Shown here: positions 8,396 to 17,075 of the stretch, in pieces
How the letters are laid out: every line of letters starts with the position of its first letter
Position numbering within the stretch: the stretch's first letter is position 1
Assembly: GCF_019104745.1 (NCBI RefSeq)
Contig: NZ_JAHRWL010000001.1
Location: 1,531,001-1,595,000, forward strand
Length of the DNA: 64,000 nucleotides
Reading direction: 5' to 3'
Source of the DNA: Thalassococcus arenae
Lineage (GTDB): Bacteria; Pseudomonadota; Alphaproteobacteria; Rhodobacterales; Rhodobacteraceae
Notes under the pieces: generated by a model
Seen by the model: only the letters and a program-made list of their open reading frames with translations
The model's database searches: none
What the model was told of the DNA's origin: nothing
Translations under genes and position numbers: made by a program

Positions 8396-9359
8396 GTTTG
8401 TGCCAGCGCCAGGCATCCGCGATCATGTCGGGCAGGGTCGACCGCCGCGGCCGCCAGCCCAGTTCCTGCCCGGCCCGCGTCGATCCCGAAACCAGCTTGG
8501 TCGCGTCGCCCGGCCGGCGCGCTCCTTCGGTGAACGGCACCGCCCGGTTGGTGACGGCGCGCGAGGCGTCGATCACCTCGCGCACAGAGAAACCGGTGCC
8601 GGTGCCCAGGTTGAACACCCGGCTCGGCTGGCCTTCGCGCAGCCAGCGCAGGCCCAGCACATGGGCCTCGACCAGGTCCCAGACGTGCACATAGTCGCGG
8701 ATGCAGGTGCCGTCGGGCGTGTCGTAATCGGTGCCGTGGATGGTCAGCGCGTCGCGCTGGCCGTCGATCGCCTCGAGCATCACCGGGATCAGGTGCGTTT
8801 CCGGGCGGTGGCATTCGCCGACCTCGCCATCGGGGTCTGCGCCGGCGACGTTGAAATAGCGAAAGATCACGTGCCGCAAGCCGAACGCGGCTTCGAAATC
8901 ATGCAGGATGTTTTCGACCGCGCGCTTGGACGCGCCATAGGCGTTCAGCGGCTCTTGCGGGGTGTCTTCGTCCAGCACCACTGTGTCATGCTCGCCATAG
9001 GTGGCGCAGGTCGACGAAAAGACGAAATCCAGGCAGCCCGCGGCGCAGGCCGCCTCGACCAGGGTCAGCGATCCGCAGACATTGTTGCGCCAGTAAAGGC
9101 CGGGCTTGGCCATCGCCTCGCCGACCTGGCTGAGCGCGGCGAAATGCATCACCGCCGCCGGCTGCCAGCGTTCGAACACCGCGTCCAGCCGGGCGCGGTC
9201 TGCCAGATCGCCCTGTTCGAACGGGCCGAACTTGACCGCCTGTTTCCAGCCGGTGCTCAGATTGTCATAGGTAACGGGCGTGAACCCGGCGGCCACCAGC
9301 GCCTTGCAGGCGTGCGAGCCGATATAGCCGGCGCCACCGGTGACCAGGACCGTCGTCAC
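8376..9359 (-). CDS. galE: UDP-glucose 4-epimerase
   Basis: A 327-residue short-chain dehydrogenase-type epimerase that interconverts UDP-glucose and UDP-galactose with bound NAD. Motifs: NAD site GGAGYIGSH near the N-terminus, catalytic SSTCATYG and the Tyr/Lys pair in NAYGASK, and RYFNVAGADPDGEVGE. The start is a GTG at 9359, placing TTVLVTGGAGYIG at the N-terminus as in the family and leaving only 4 bases to the galU stop. No ATG exists near this point. Together with galU it supplies UDP-glucose and UDP-galactose to the adjacent glycosyltransferases. Confidence 0.93.
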   Translation of the reverse strand: MTTVLVTGGAGYIGSHACKALVAAGFTPVTYDNLSTGWKQAVKFGPFEQGDLADRARLDAVFERWQPAAVMHFAALSQVGEAMAKPGLYWRNNVCGSLTLVEAACAAGCLDFVFSSTCATYGEHDTVVLDEDTPQEPLNAYGASKRAVENILHDFEAAFGLRHVIFRYFNVAGADPDGEVGECHRPETHLIPVMLEAIDGQRDALTIHGTDYDTPDGTCIRDYVHVWDLVEAHVLGLRWLREGQPSRVFNLGTGTGFSVREVIDASRAVTNRAVPFTEGARRPGDATKLVSGSTRAGQELGWRPRRSTLPDMIADAWRWHKHGPYDR

Positions 9360-9363
9360 CGGT

Positions 9364-10257
9364 TCATTCCGCCGCTTTGCGCGCCGCCAAAAGCTCGTGC
9401 AGATAGGTTTCGAGGTCGTCGCGCAGGTCGTCCCGCGCCAGGCCGAAGGCCACGGTGGCCTGCAGGAAACCCGCCTTGGACCCGCAATCGAAACGCTGGC
9501 CGCGGAAGCGGTAGCCATAGACGCCCTTTTCGGTGCCGATCTCGGCGGCGATGGCGTCGGTCAGCTGGATCTCGCCCCCGGCGCCGGCCTTGATCCTGTT
9601 GAGATTGCGCAACACGTTGGGATGCAGGATGTAGCGACCGATCACCGCCAGGTTCGACGGCGCTTCGCCGGTCTTGGGCTTTTCGACCATGCCCTTGACC
9701 GACACCATGGCGCCCATGTCCTCGCCGATGTCGAGAATGCCGTAGGCGTTGGTCTTGTCCGAAGGCACCTCCATCGCGGCGACCATGTTGCCGCCGGTCT
9801 CGGCATAGGCTTCGACCATCTGCTGCAGACAGGGCTTTTCCGCCGCGATCACATCGTCGGGCAGCATCACCGCAAAGGGTTCGTTGCCGACCAGGCGCCG
9901 CGCGCACCACACCGCGTGACCCAGCCCCAGCGCCTTGTGCTGGCGCATATAGGCGATCTCGCCGCTGTCCATGTTGGTCGATTTCAGGATTTCCAGCAGT
10001 TCGGTCTTGCCGGCCTTGCGCAGCGTCTGTTCCAGTTGCGGCGCCTCGTCGAAATAATCCTCCAGCGCGCTTTTCCCGCGCGAGGTGACAAAGATGAATT
10101 CCTTGATACCGGCGGCGCGGGCTTCGTCGATGGCGTATTGCACCAGCGGTCGGTCGACCAGGGTCATGATTTCCTTCGGCACCGATTTGGTGGCCGGCAG
10201 AAAGCGCGTGCCAAGCCCGGCAACCGGAAAGATGGCTTTCGTGACCTTGTTTCTCAT
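9364..10257 (-). CDS. galU: UTP-glucose-1-phosphate uridylyltransferase
   Basis: A 297-residue nucleotidyltransferase that makes UDP-glucose from UTP and glucose 1-phosphate. The N-terminus carries the conserved nucleotide-binding AGLGTRFLPATKSVPKEIM, and further on LGLGHAVWCARRLVGNEPFAVMLPDD and VEKPKTGEAPSN, the standard GalU pattern. Length is normal. The ATG at 10257 has a good ribosome site (AAGGAG) upstream. It precedes galE by 4 bases, so the two are co-transcribed, and the 116-base gap before it (10258-10373) is the largest inside the minus-strand glycan run; I found no convincing promoter there. Confidence 0.93.
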   Translation of the reverse strand: MRNKVTKAIFPVAGLGTRFLPATKSVPKEIMTLVDRPLVQYAIDEARAAGIKEFIFVTSRGKSALEDYFDEAPQLEQTLRKAGKTELLEILKSTNMDSGEIAYMRQHKALGLGHAVWCARRLVGNEPFAVMLPDDVIAAEKPCLQQMVEAYAETGGNMVAAMEVPSDKTNAYGILDIGEDMGAMVSVKGMVEKPKTGEAPSNLAVIGRYILHPNVLRNLNRIKAGAGGEIQLTDAIAAEIGTEKGVYGYRFRGQRFDCGSKAGFLQATVAFGLARDDLRDDLETYLHELLAARKAAE

Positions 10258-10373
10258 TCGGCTGCTCCTTCATCCCCATCGCGTTTTCGCGGTGCGGGGC
10301 CGTTTTCCGGCACGATACAGGGTTCGGCCCGTCTCTAAAACGATATTCTCCGGACATTAAGGGGAATTCTCGT

Positions 10374-11624
10374 CTACATTTGGTCACCGTCGGGCCCTTG
10401 CGCCTGCCGCACCGGGGCCGTGCGCGCGATTTCCCGTCGCAACCGCCGGGCGAAAGTGGTCAGGCGCAGCGGCGGGTCCGTCCGGTCGCTGCGGCCCAAC
10501 AGCCCGCCGGTCTGTTCCCAGACGCCGTCTTCGGTAAAGCGCACCCGGTGACGGCGCGCGGTGGGCGAAAACAGGTAAAGCGACACGATGGCCCCGTCGC
10601 GCGCGGCCTGCGCCGCCTCGGCGCGCTTGCGCGTGGCCTGCCAGACGCGCCCGGCGATGACGCGCCGCGGCGCCTCCGGGCGGCCGGGATAGGGGCGGAA
10701 CGGCTGCGTGGCCTGCGGGATCGGCGGCAGCGGCGCGGGCACGCGGGTCAGGCCGTCGCGCACGCCCTTGCGAAACCGCCGCATCAGCCGCGCCACGTCA
10801 TCGGCCCCCAGCGGGCCGCGCTGCATCGCCCGCAGGCAACGCATGCGCTGTTCGGCCCGGTGCTTGGCCAGCGCCACCTTGCGCGCGCCCTTGCCGCAAT
10901 GACGCTCGAGGAAAGCCGCGACCGACGCGCCGATCTCGAACAGGTCGCGCGGGCTGCGGTCGGCGGCGCGCTGCGGGCTTTCGGCAAAGCCGTGATGGAC
11001 CTGTGCCAACGGCACCAGTGCGGTGGCGCGCCCGGCCTTCGCCAGCCGCAGGTTCAGGTCGGTTTCGTCCAGGTAATAGTGAAACGCCGGGTCGAAGCCG
11101 CCGATCGCGGCCAGAACGTCGCGCCGCACGGCCATGTTGGTGCCTTCGGTCTTGACCGCCAGACCGGGTTGGCCGTGCAGCACCGTGGGTTCCGCCGGGT
11201 CCAGCTCGACATCGGTCGTGCGCCCGTTGCCGTCCACCATCCGGCCCCGCCACTGAAAGGAAATCCCGTTGCGCCCCAGCACGAAACCACCCGCCGCCGC
11301 GACCTGCGGATCGGCGAAAGCCCCCGCCAGGTGGCTGAGCCACAGCGGTTCGGGCACCGCGTCGTCGTCGATGAAGGCCACGATATCGCCCGACGCCTCT
11401 GCCACGCCGATGTTGCGCGCGGCCGAGATATTGGCCACGTCGCAGGCCGCCAGCTTGATCGCCGCCGCATCGTCGCGCGCGGCGACCGCTGCGCGGCCCG
11501 CCTCGCAGGCCACCACGACCACCTCGAATTCGGGGTAATCCAGTTGCGCCACCGCGGTCAGGCAACGCTGCAACGCCGCCGGGCGGCCCCGGCTGACGAT
11601 CACCACGCTGACCGGCGGCGCCAT
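10374..11624 (-). CDS. Family 2 glycosyltransferase
   Basis: A 416-residue GT-A enzyme. Residues 1 to about 230 carry the family 2 hallmarks: VSVVIVSRGRPAALQRCL, the DxD-type metal site in FIDDDAVPEPLW and the ED-like acceptor motif YYLDETDLNLRLAKAG. The C-terminal part (about 230-416) is arginine-rich with no recognised domain and may mediate membrane or partner contact. It begins 3 bases after the cysQ stop, so it is in one operon with cysQ. The likely role is surface polysaccharide synthesis; the sugar is unknown. Confidence 0.8.
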   Translation of the reverse strand: MAPPVSVVIVSRGRPAALQRCLTAVAQLDYPEFEVVVVACEAGRAAVAARDDAAAIKLAACDVANISAARNIGVAEASGDIVAFIDDDAVPEPLWLSHLAGAFADPQVAAAGGFVLGRNGISFQWRGRMVDGNGRTTDVELDPAEPTVLHGQPGLAVKTEGTNMAVRRDVLAAIGGFDPAFHYYLDETDLNLRLAKAGRATALVPLAQVHHGFAESPQRAADRSPRDLFEIGASVAAFLERHCGKGARKVALAKHRAEQRMRCLRAMQRGPLGADDVARLMRRFRKGVRDGLTRVPAPLPPIPQATQPFRPYPGRPEAPRRVIAGRVWQATRKRAEAAQAARDGAIVSLYLFSPTARRHRVRFTEDGVWEQTGGLLGRSDRTDPPLRLTTFARRLRREIARTAPVRQAQGPDGDQM

Positions 11625-11627
11625 CGC

Positions 11628-12425
11628 TCAGCCGCCCTTCAGCTCCACGCCCGGCGCGTAGGCGATGAAGAAGGGATTGCCGAAACCCGGCTTGCCATAG
11701 GCCAGCGGCGTGTGGTCGTCGAAGCGGATCACGTGGCCGCCCGCGCCGGCCAGCACGGCATGGCCGGCGGCGGTGTCCCATTCCATCGTCCGGCCCAGGC
11801 GCGGATACAGGTCCGCCTCGCCCGTCGCCACCAGGCAGAATTTCAGCGACGACCCGGCGCTGCGCATGTCCTTGACGGCGTATTGCCCGATATAGTCGTC
11901 GGTCGCCTGGTCGCGGTGCGATTTCGACGCCACCACCATCAGCGCGTCGTTGTCGGGCTGGCTGACACCGATCGGCGTGGTCTCGCCCGGCGTCTCGGGG
12001 TCGAACGGTCCGGTCTCCTCGACCGACTGGCCGGTCGCGGTGGTGTAGAACATCCGCCCCTTGGCGGGGGCATAGACCACGCCCCGGCGCGGGGCGCCGT
12101 CCTCGACCAGCGCGATGTTGACGGTGAAATCGCCGCGGCGGTTGATGAATTCCTTGGTGCCGTCCAGAGGATCGACGATCAGGAAGGTCATCGCCTCGAC
12201 GCCGTGGCTGTCGGCCTGTTCCTCGGTCACCAGCGCGACATCGGGAAACGCCGCGCGCAGACCGGCCGCGATCAGCGCATCCGCCGCCTCGTCGGCCTCG
12301 GTCACCGGGCTGGCGTCGGACTTCACCTTCACGTCGAAATCGTCGGACTCGTAGATCGCCATGATCTTCTCGCCCGCCTCGATCGCCAGTCGGCGCATCA
12401 CCCGTGTCAGCTCGGAATAATTCAC
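11628..12425 (-). CDS. cysQ: 3'(2'),5'-bisphosphate nucleotidase
   Basis: A 265-residue enzyme of the inositol monophosphatase superfamily, with metal-site motifs VTEEQAD, DPLDGTKEFI and WDTAAGHAVL. The form DGTKEFI is typical of CysQ, which cleaves PAP to AMP. PAP is the by-product of PAPS-dependent sulfation and inhibits sulfotransferases. I chose a GTG at 12425 because GGAG lies 7 bases upstream; an ATG at 12473 would add 16 residues without motif. It is the first gene of the minus-strand glycan run whose last gene is a sulfotransferase, which suggests that its job here is to relieve product inhibition of sulfation. Confidence 0.88.
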   Translation of the reverse strand: MNYSELTRVMRRLAIEAGEKIMAIYESDDFDVKVKSDASPVTEADEAADALIAAGLRAAFPDVALVTEEQADSHGVEAMTFLIVDPLDGTKEFINRRGDFTVNIALVEDGAPRRGVVYAPAKGRMFYTTATGQSVEETGPFDPETPGETTPIGVSQPDNDALMVVASKSHRDQATDDYIGQYAVKDMRSAGSSLKFCLVATGEADLYPRLGRTMEWDTAAGHAVLAGAGGHVIRFDDHTPLAYGKPGFGNPFFIAYAPGVELKGG

Positions 12426-12462
12426 GATAGCGCTCCATCCGCCCGCGCCGCGACGCGGTTCA

Positions 12463-12491
12463 TTGATTTGCAATCCCGCGCCCCTTATGCT
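12463..12491 (+). promoter_or_regulatory. Candidate promoter of the ABC-2 permease gene
   Basis: TTGATT (12463-12468), a 17-base spacer and TATGCT (12486-12491), four of six matches in each box, 60 bases before the permease ATG. Its -10 box shares bases with the divergent promoter of cysQ. Confidence 0.45.
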
Positions 12492-12512
12492 GCCGCGAAA
12501 TCAAAACGGCAA
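12484..12512 (-). promoter_or_regulatory. Candidate promoter of the cysQ-led glycan operon
   Basis: On the minus strand TTGCCG (12507-12512), a 17-base spacer and CATAAG (12484-12489), four of six matches each. It overlaps the divergent promoter on the plus strand, so the two would compete for RNA polymerase. Confidence 0.4.
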
Positions 12513-12550
12513 GAAAACTGCCGGTCCCGCGTCATCGGAGCAGTGCGCAG

Positions 12551-13381
12551 ATGTTTCAGACCCACGCCAAGCGGACCCGCCTGGGTTCGGCGCTCTACAT
12601 CGCCGAACTGGTCTATCACAACACGGTGCGGTCGGTGCGCAAGGCGCATGGCAACGCCTTCATGGCGATCTTCATGAACATGCTGCAGACGATCATCTTC
12701 GTCATGGCCTTCTTCTTCATGTTCCAGATCCTCGGCCTGCGCGGCACCGCGCTGCGCGGCGATTTCATGATCTACATCATGACCGGGATCTTCCTCTACA
12801 TGACCCACACCAAGACCATCGGCGCGGTGATGGGGTCCGAAGGGCCGGCCAGCCCGATGATGCAGCACGCGCCGATGAACACCGCCATCGCCATCGCCGC
12901 GGCGATGCTCAGCACGCTCTACATCCAGATCCTGTCGCTGTTCGCCATCCTGTTCGTCTACGACGTCGCCTTCAATCCCTTCGTCATGCAGGAAATCCAC
13001 GATCCGATCGGCTGCATGGCGATGGTCCTGCTGGCCTGGTTCTCGGGTGCCGGCATCGGCATGGTGTTCCTCGCGCTCAAGCCCTGGTTCCCGACCCCGG
13101 TCAGCATCATCTCGACCGTCTACCAGCGCGCCAACATGATCGCCTCGGGCAAGATGTTCGTGGCCAACACGCTGCCGACCTACATGCTGGTGATGTTCGA
13201 CTGGAACCCGCTGTTCCACACCATCGACCAGTCGCGCGGCTATGCCTTCGTCGACTACAACCCGCGCAACTCGACCTGGGAATATGCCTTCTATGTCGGC
13301 GTCGCGCTGATCATGATCGGGTTGATGGGCGAGTTTTACACCCGCAAGCACGCCTCGGCCTCGTGGGGCGCACGGCGCTGA
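12551..13381 (+). CDS. ABC-2 type transporter permease (polysaccharide export type)
   Basis: A 276-residue integral membrane protein with about six hydrophobic segments (for example AFMAIFMNMLQTIIFVMAFF, and YIQILSLFAILFVYDVAF). The pattern and length fit ABC-2 permeases such as KpsM/RkpM-type exporters of capsular polysaccharide or O-antigen. No ATPase partner gene is in the window, so the ATPase must be encoded elsewhere if this is a working exporter. It is divergent from the cysQ-led glycan run and convergent with frcR; the link to glycan export is inference from context. Start ATG at 12551, 60 bases downstream of a plausible promoter. Confidence 0.72.
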   Translation: MFQTHAKRTRLGSALYIAELVYHNTVRSVRKAHGNAFMAIFMNMLQTIIFVMAFFFMFQILGLRGTALRGDFMIYIMTGIFLYMTHTKTIGAVMGSEGPASPMMQHAPMNTAIAIAAAMLSTLYIQILSLFAILFVYDVAFNPFVMQEIHDPIGCMAMVLLAWFSGAGIGMVFLALKPWFPTPVSIISTVYQRANMIASGKMFVANTLPTYMLVMFDWNPLFHTIDQSRGYAFVDYNPRNSTWEYAFYVGVALIMIGLMGEFYTRKHASASWGARR

Positions 13382-13397
13382 GCCACCGGGCCGCCGC

Positions 13398-14588
13398 TCA
13401 GCCGGAAAAGATCCGCACCAGGATCGGCTGATAGGCCGCGCCCAGCGCGCCCGACCGTTCGCCCAGGCAGCCCTCGTGCACACGGATGGCGTTCAGGCCC
13501 TGCTGGTCGATCCGGGCGATCTCGGCCTCGACCATGGCGCGGGCGCGGGTCCGGAAGACCGGCGGCAGCACCCCGTCCAGCACCACGTCCGACACGTCCA
13601 GCACCGCCGCCACCGCGACGATGGCCTGCGCCAGCCCGGTCGCCGCGGTCTCCAGCCAGGCGCGCACCTCGGTCTCGCGGTCGAACCACAGCCGCTCCTC
13701 GGCGCGCAGGTTGACCGGGCGTCCCAATGCGGCGGCCATCTGCCGTTCCAGCCGATAGATCGACGCCTGGTGGATCAACTGGTGGTCGGGCCGACCGGTA
13801 TCGCCGACCGGGATGCTGCCGAAGGCGCCGGCATTGCCGCGCCCGCCCTGCATGACCCGGCCGTCCAGCACCACCGCGCCGCCGACAAAGGCCCCCAGGT
13901 AGAAATAGGCGAAATCCGTCAGGTCGCGCCCGACGCCGAACATCACCTCGCCCGCCGCGGCGAGGTTGACGTCGTTGCCGACAAAGACCGGCAGGTCGGT
14001 AAAGGCGGCAAACGCGTCTTCAAAGGCATGATCGCGCCACAGATCGGCGCTGTCCTTCGGCGCGCCCAGCCCCTCCAGCCAGTTCCAAAGCTCGAACGGC
14101 GCGGCCACGCCGATCCCGGCCACGCGCGTCATGTCGGGGCAATGCCCGGCGCCGGCGATTTCATCCAGGCCGTCCCGGACGAAATCGTCGATCGCGATCG
14201 GGGTCGGATAGGGGTAGCGGATGACGCTGTCCCAGACCGGTTCGCCCAGCAGGTTCACCAGGGTCAGCTCGGCACTGCGCCGGCCCAGCCGCAGCCCGAC
14301 CGAATACGCCCCGTCGGCACGCAGCGCATAGGGCACCTGCGGCTTGCCGACCTTGCCCTTGACCGGGTCCAGCCGTTCGACAAAACCGCTTTCTTCCAGG
14401 GACCGCAGGATGACCGAGGCGGTCTGCGCCGACACGCCCAGCCCCTTGGCGATGGACGCGCCCGACGACGGCCCCATATTGCGCAGCAGCGTCAGCATCT
14501 CGCGTTCGTTGTGGCCGCGCACGTCCGAAGTCGTGCGGCCCATGCCGTTGCCGGACCTATCGCGCCCCAGGGTCATGATGCTGTTCAC
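13398..14588 (-). CDS. frcR: ROK-family transcriptional regulator of the fructose operon
   Basis: A 396-residue repressor-type protein. The N-terminus is a winged helix-turn-helix (about 20-85: NEREMLTLLRNMGPSSGASI, then LGVSAQTASVILRSLEESG), followed by a ROK sugar-binding domain with GIGVAAPFELW and FVGNDVNLAAAGE. The zinc-binding cysteine cluster of many ROK proteins is not visible. I chose the GTG at 14588 because it has GGGAGAG at the right distance; the in-frame ATG at 14609 falls in the predicted -10 box of the gene's own promoter. It is divergent from frcBCAK, the arrangement known from Sinorhizobium, and probably represses it until fructose is sensed. Confidence 0.85.
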   Translation of the reverse strand: MNSIMTLGRDRSGNGMGRTTSDVRGHNEREMLTLLRNMGPSSGASIAKGLGVSAQTASVILRSLEESGFVERLDPVKGKVGKPQVPYALRADGAYSVGLRLGRRSAELTLVNLLGEPVWDSVIRYPYPTPIAIDDFVRDGLDEIAGAGHCPDMTRVAGIGVAAPFELWNWLEGLGAPKDSADLWRDHAFEDAFAAFTDLPVFVGNDVNLAAAGEVMFGVGRDLTDFAYFYLGAFVGGAVVLDGRVMQGGRGNAGAFGSIPVGDTGRPDHQLIHQASIYRLERQMAAALGRPVNLRAEERLWFDRETEVRAWLETAATGLAQAIVAVAAVLDVSDVVLDGVLPPVFRTRARAMVEAEIARIDQQGLNAIRVHEGCLGERSGALGAAYQPILVRIFSG

Positions 14589-14607
14589 GGGTCTCTCCCT
14601 GATCCGC

Positions 14608-14637
14608 ATTCTAGCCGTATGCGAATAAATAAATCAA
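14608..14637 (-). promoter_or_regulatory. Candidate promoter of frcR
   Basis: Minus-strand TTGATT (14632-14637), an 18-base spacer and TAGAAT (14608-14613, five of six matches). The -35 box lies inside the palindrome at 14630-14646, so FrcR binding there would also shut off its own gene. Confidence 0.55.
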
Positions 14638-14646
14638 TCTGATTTA
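14630..14646. promoter_or_regulatory. Candidate FrcR operator
   Basis: Perfect 7-3-7 inverted repeat TAAATCA-ATC-TGATTTA in a run of A/T bases in an otherwise GC-rich region, between the divergent frcR and frcB. ROK repressors (NagC, Mlc) bind A/T-flanked palindromes. It overlaps the frcR -35 box and ends 5 bases before a TTGACG (14651-14656) that could be the frcB -35 box; the matching frcB -10 (CAGCAT, 14674-14679) is weak. Confidence 0.5.
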
Positions 14647-14727
14647 AATATTGACGCAAGGTAAATCTTTGGCCAGCATCAGCATCAGCCGGGTGCCGAG
14701 TCGCCCCGGAAAACTGGGAGGAAAACC

Positions 14728-15747
14728 ATGAAAAGACTTCTCGCCGGAACGGCGCTGGCCGTGACCGCTCTGACCGGGGCCGCGCAGGCCGGCAGCCATG
14801 CCGTCAGCGCCTGCCTGATCACCAAGACCGACACCAACCCGTTCTTCGTCAAGATGCGCGAAGGCGCCGAGGCCAAGGCGGCCGAACTGGGCATCACGCT
14901 CAACAGCTATGCCGGCAAGATCGACGGCGACCACGAAACCCAGGTTGCGGCGATCGAGACCTGCATCGCCAATGGTGCCAAGGGCATCCTGCTGACCGCC
15001 TCCGACACCTCGTCCATCGTGCCCGCCGTCCAGCAGGCCCGTGACGCCGGCATCCTGGTCATCGCGCTGGATACGCCGCTCGATCCCATCGATGCCGCCG
15101 ACATGACCTTTGCCACCGACAATTACCTGGCCGGTCTGCTGATCGGGCAATGGGCCAAGGCGACGCTGGGCGATGCCGCGGCGGATGCCAGGATCGCGAC
15201 GCTGGACCTCAACGTCAGCCAGCCCACCGTGGACGTGCTGCGCAACCAGGGCTTCCTTGACGGCTTCGGCGTCGACCTGGCCGACCCCAACGTGATCGGT
15301 GACGAAACCGATCCGCGTCTGGTCGGCAGCGACGTCACCGACGGCAACGAAGAGGGCGGCCGCCGCGCGATGGAAAACCTGCTGGCCAAGGATCCGACCA
15401 TCAACGTCGTGCACACCATCAACGAACCCGCCGCCGCCGGCGCCTACGAGGCGCTCAAGGCCGTGGGGCGCGAAAACGACGTGCTGATCGTGTCGGTCGA
15501 TGGCGGCTGCCCCGGCGTGCAGAACGTCAAGGACGGCGTGATCGGCGCGACCTCGCAGCAATATCCGCTGCTGATGGCGTCGCTGGGCATCGAGGCGATC
15601 GCGGCCTGGGCCGCCGACGGCGTCAAGCCGCAGGCGTCCGAGGGCAAGGACTTCTTCGACACCGGCGTCGCGCTGGTCACGGACAAGCCCGCCGAGGGGG
15701 TCGAATCGATCGACACCGCCAAGGGCATGGAGCTGTGCTGGGGGTGA
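14728..15747 (+). CDS. frcB: Periplasmic fructose-binding protein of the Frc ABC transporter
   Basis: A 339-residue protein with a clean signal peptide (cleavage near residue 22, LTGAAQAG) followed by a periplasmic-binding-protein type 1 fold of the ribose/fructose class ([55 protein letters not shown]). In Sinorhizobium the homologue binds fructose, ribose and mannose. The start ATG follows a strong GGGAGGA site. It is the first gene of frcBCAK. Its stop codon is part of a large palindromic structure that probably stabilises the frcB message, which would allow more binding protein than permease. Confidence 0.88.
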   Translation: MKRLLAGTALAVTALTGAAQAGSHAVSACLITKTDTNPFFVKMREGAEAKAAELGITLNSYAGKIDGDHETQVAAIETCIANGAKGILLTASDTSSIVPAVQQARDAGILVIALDTPLDPIDAADMTFATDNYLAGLLIGQWAKATLGDAAADARIATLDLNVSQPTVDVLRNQGFLDGFGVDLADPNVIGDETDPRLVGSDVTDGNEEGGRRAMENLLAKDPTINVVHTINEPAAAGAYEALKAVGRENDVLIVSVDGGCPGVQNVKDGVIGATSQQYPLLMASLGIEAIAAWAADGVKPQASEGKDFFDTGVALVTDKPAEGVESIDTAKGMELCWG

Positions 15748-15927
15748 TCGCACAGACCCGGCGGCTCTGCCGCCGGGCGAACCCTCCGGTGGAGGGTTCG
15801 GTGCGATCACGGGCGAAGCCCCGGGGATTGAACCCGGCGGCTCTGCCGCCGGGCGAACCCTCCGGTGGAGGGTCCGGCGCGATCACGGGCGTAGCCGCGG
15901 GTGTGAACCCGGCGGCGCAACCCGCGC
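15746..15927 (+). repeat. Tandem palindromic repeat between frcB and frcC
   Basis: Two near-identical units begin at 15757 and 15833 (76-base period) and a third, truncated unit at 15908. Each full unit has two hairpins: CCCGGCGGC-TCT-GCCGCCGGG (15757-15777, 15833-15853) and CGAACCCTCC-GGT-GGAGGGTTCG (15778-15800; 15854-15876 with one change). In the first unit GATCGCAC (15746-15753) pairs with GTGCGATC (15801-15808), enclosing both hairpins in a three-way junction that starts at the frcB stop codon. It resembles REP-type elements that block 3' exonucleases. Confidence 0.85.
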
Positions 15928-15959
15928 ATCGTTCGATACCGCATCGTCCGACATGATGA

Positions 15960-15985
15960 CCGAAGGGCGGGCCGCCGCCCTTCGG
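15960..15985 (+). repeat. Perfect hairpin just before frcC
   Basis: An 11-4-11 inverted repeat: CCGAAGGGCGG (15960-15970), loop GCCG, CCGCCCTTCGG (15975-15985). There is no T run, so it is not a standard terminator. It is 32 bases before the frcC start and could act with the upstream repeats as an RNA decay barrier or affect frcC translation. Confidence 0.7.
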
Positions 15986-16017
15986 CACGACGCAAGACCA
16001 GGCAAGGGGCCGCAAGC

Positions 16018-17075
16018 ATGAGCCAGAGCGACAACTACGAATCCGCCGCCTCGCAGGCCGCGACCGAGGTCGCCTCCTTCGACGAACATCAAAAGGGCCT
16101 GCTGGGCAAGTTCCACCACGCCCTGCACGTGACGCCCGCGCTGGTGCCGCTGATCGTGCTGGTCAGCGCCATCGTCATCTTCGGCCTGCTGCTGGGCTCG
16201 CGGTTCTTCTCGCCCTTCGCGCTGACGCTGATCCTGCAGCAGGTGCAGATCGTCGGCATCGTCGCCGCCGCGCAGTCGCTGGTGATCCTGACCGCCGGCA
16301 TCGACCTGTCGGTCGGCGCCATCGCGGTGATCTCGTCGGTGGTGATGGGCCAGTTCACCTTCCGCTACGGCCTGCCGGTGGAAATCTCGGTGCTTTGCGG
16401 GCTGGCCTTCGGCACCGCCATCGGCGCGCTGAACGGCTGGCTGGTGGCGGCGATGCGCCTGCCGCCGTTCATCGTCACGCTGGGCATGTGGCAGATCGTG
16501 CTGGCGGCGAATTTCCTCTATTCCGCCAACGAAACCATCCGCAGCCAGGACATCGCCGAACAGGCGCCGCTGCTGCAATTCCTGGGCACCAAGTTCAACA
16601 TCGGCGGCGCCGTGTTCACCTATGGCGTGATCTTCATGGTCGCGCTGGTGCTGGTGCTGGCCTACGTGCTGCGCCACACCGCCTGGGGCCGGCATGTCTA
16701 TGCCGTCGGCGACGACCCCGAAGCGGCGGAACTGTCCGGCGTCAACGTCAAGGCGACGCTGATTTCCGTCTATGCCATCGCCGGGCTGATCTGCGCCTTC
16801 GCCGGCTGGGCGCTGATCGGGCGCATCGGGTCGGTCTCGCCGACCTCGGGCCAGCTTCTGAACATCGAATCGATCACCGCCGTGGTGATCGGGGGCATCT
16901 CGCTCTTCGGCGGGCGCGGGTCGATCCTGGGCACCTTCTTCGGCGCGCTGATCGTCGGCGTGTTCACGCTGGGCCTGCGCCTGGCCGGAGCCGACGCGCA
17001 ATGGACCTTCCTGTTGATCGGCGTGCTCATCATCGCCGCTGTCGCCGTCGACCAGTGGATCCGAAAGGTGGCCGC

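Noticed and set aside
15757-15927. CRISPR array
   Set aside because: There are only two full units and a fragment, adjacent with no spacers, and the units are internally palindromic. No cas gene is present.
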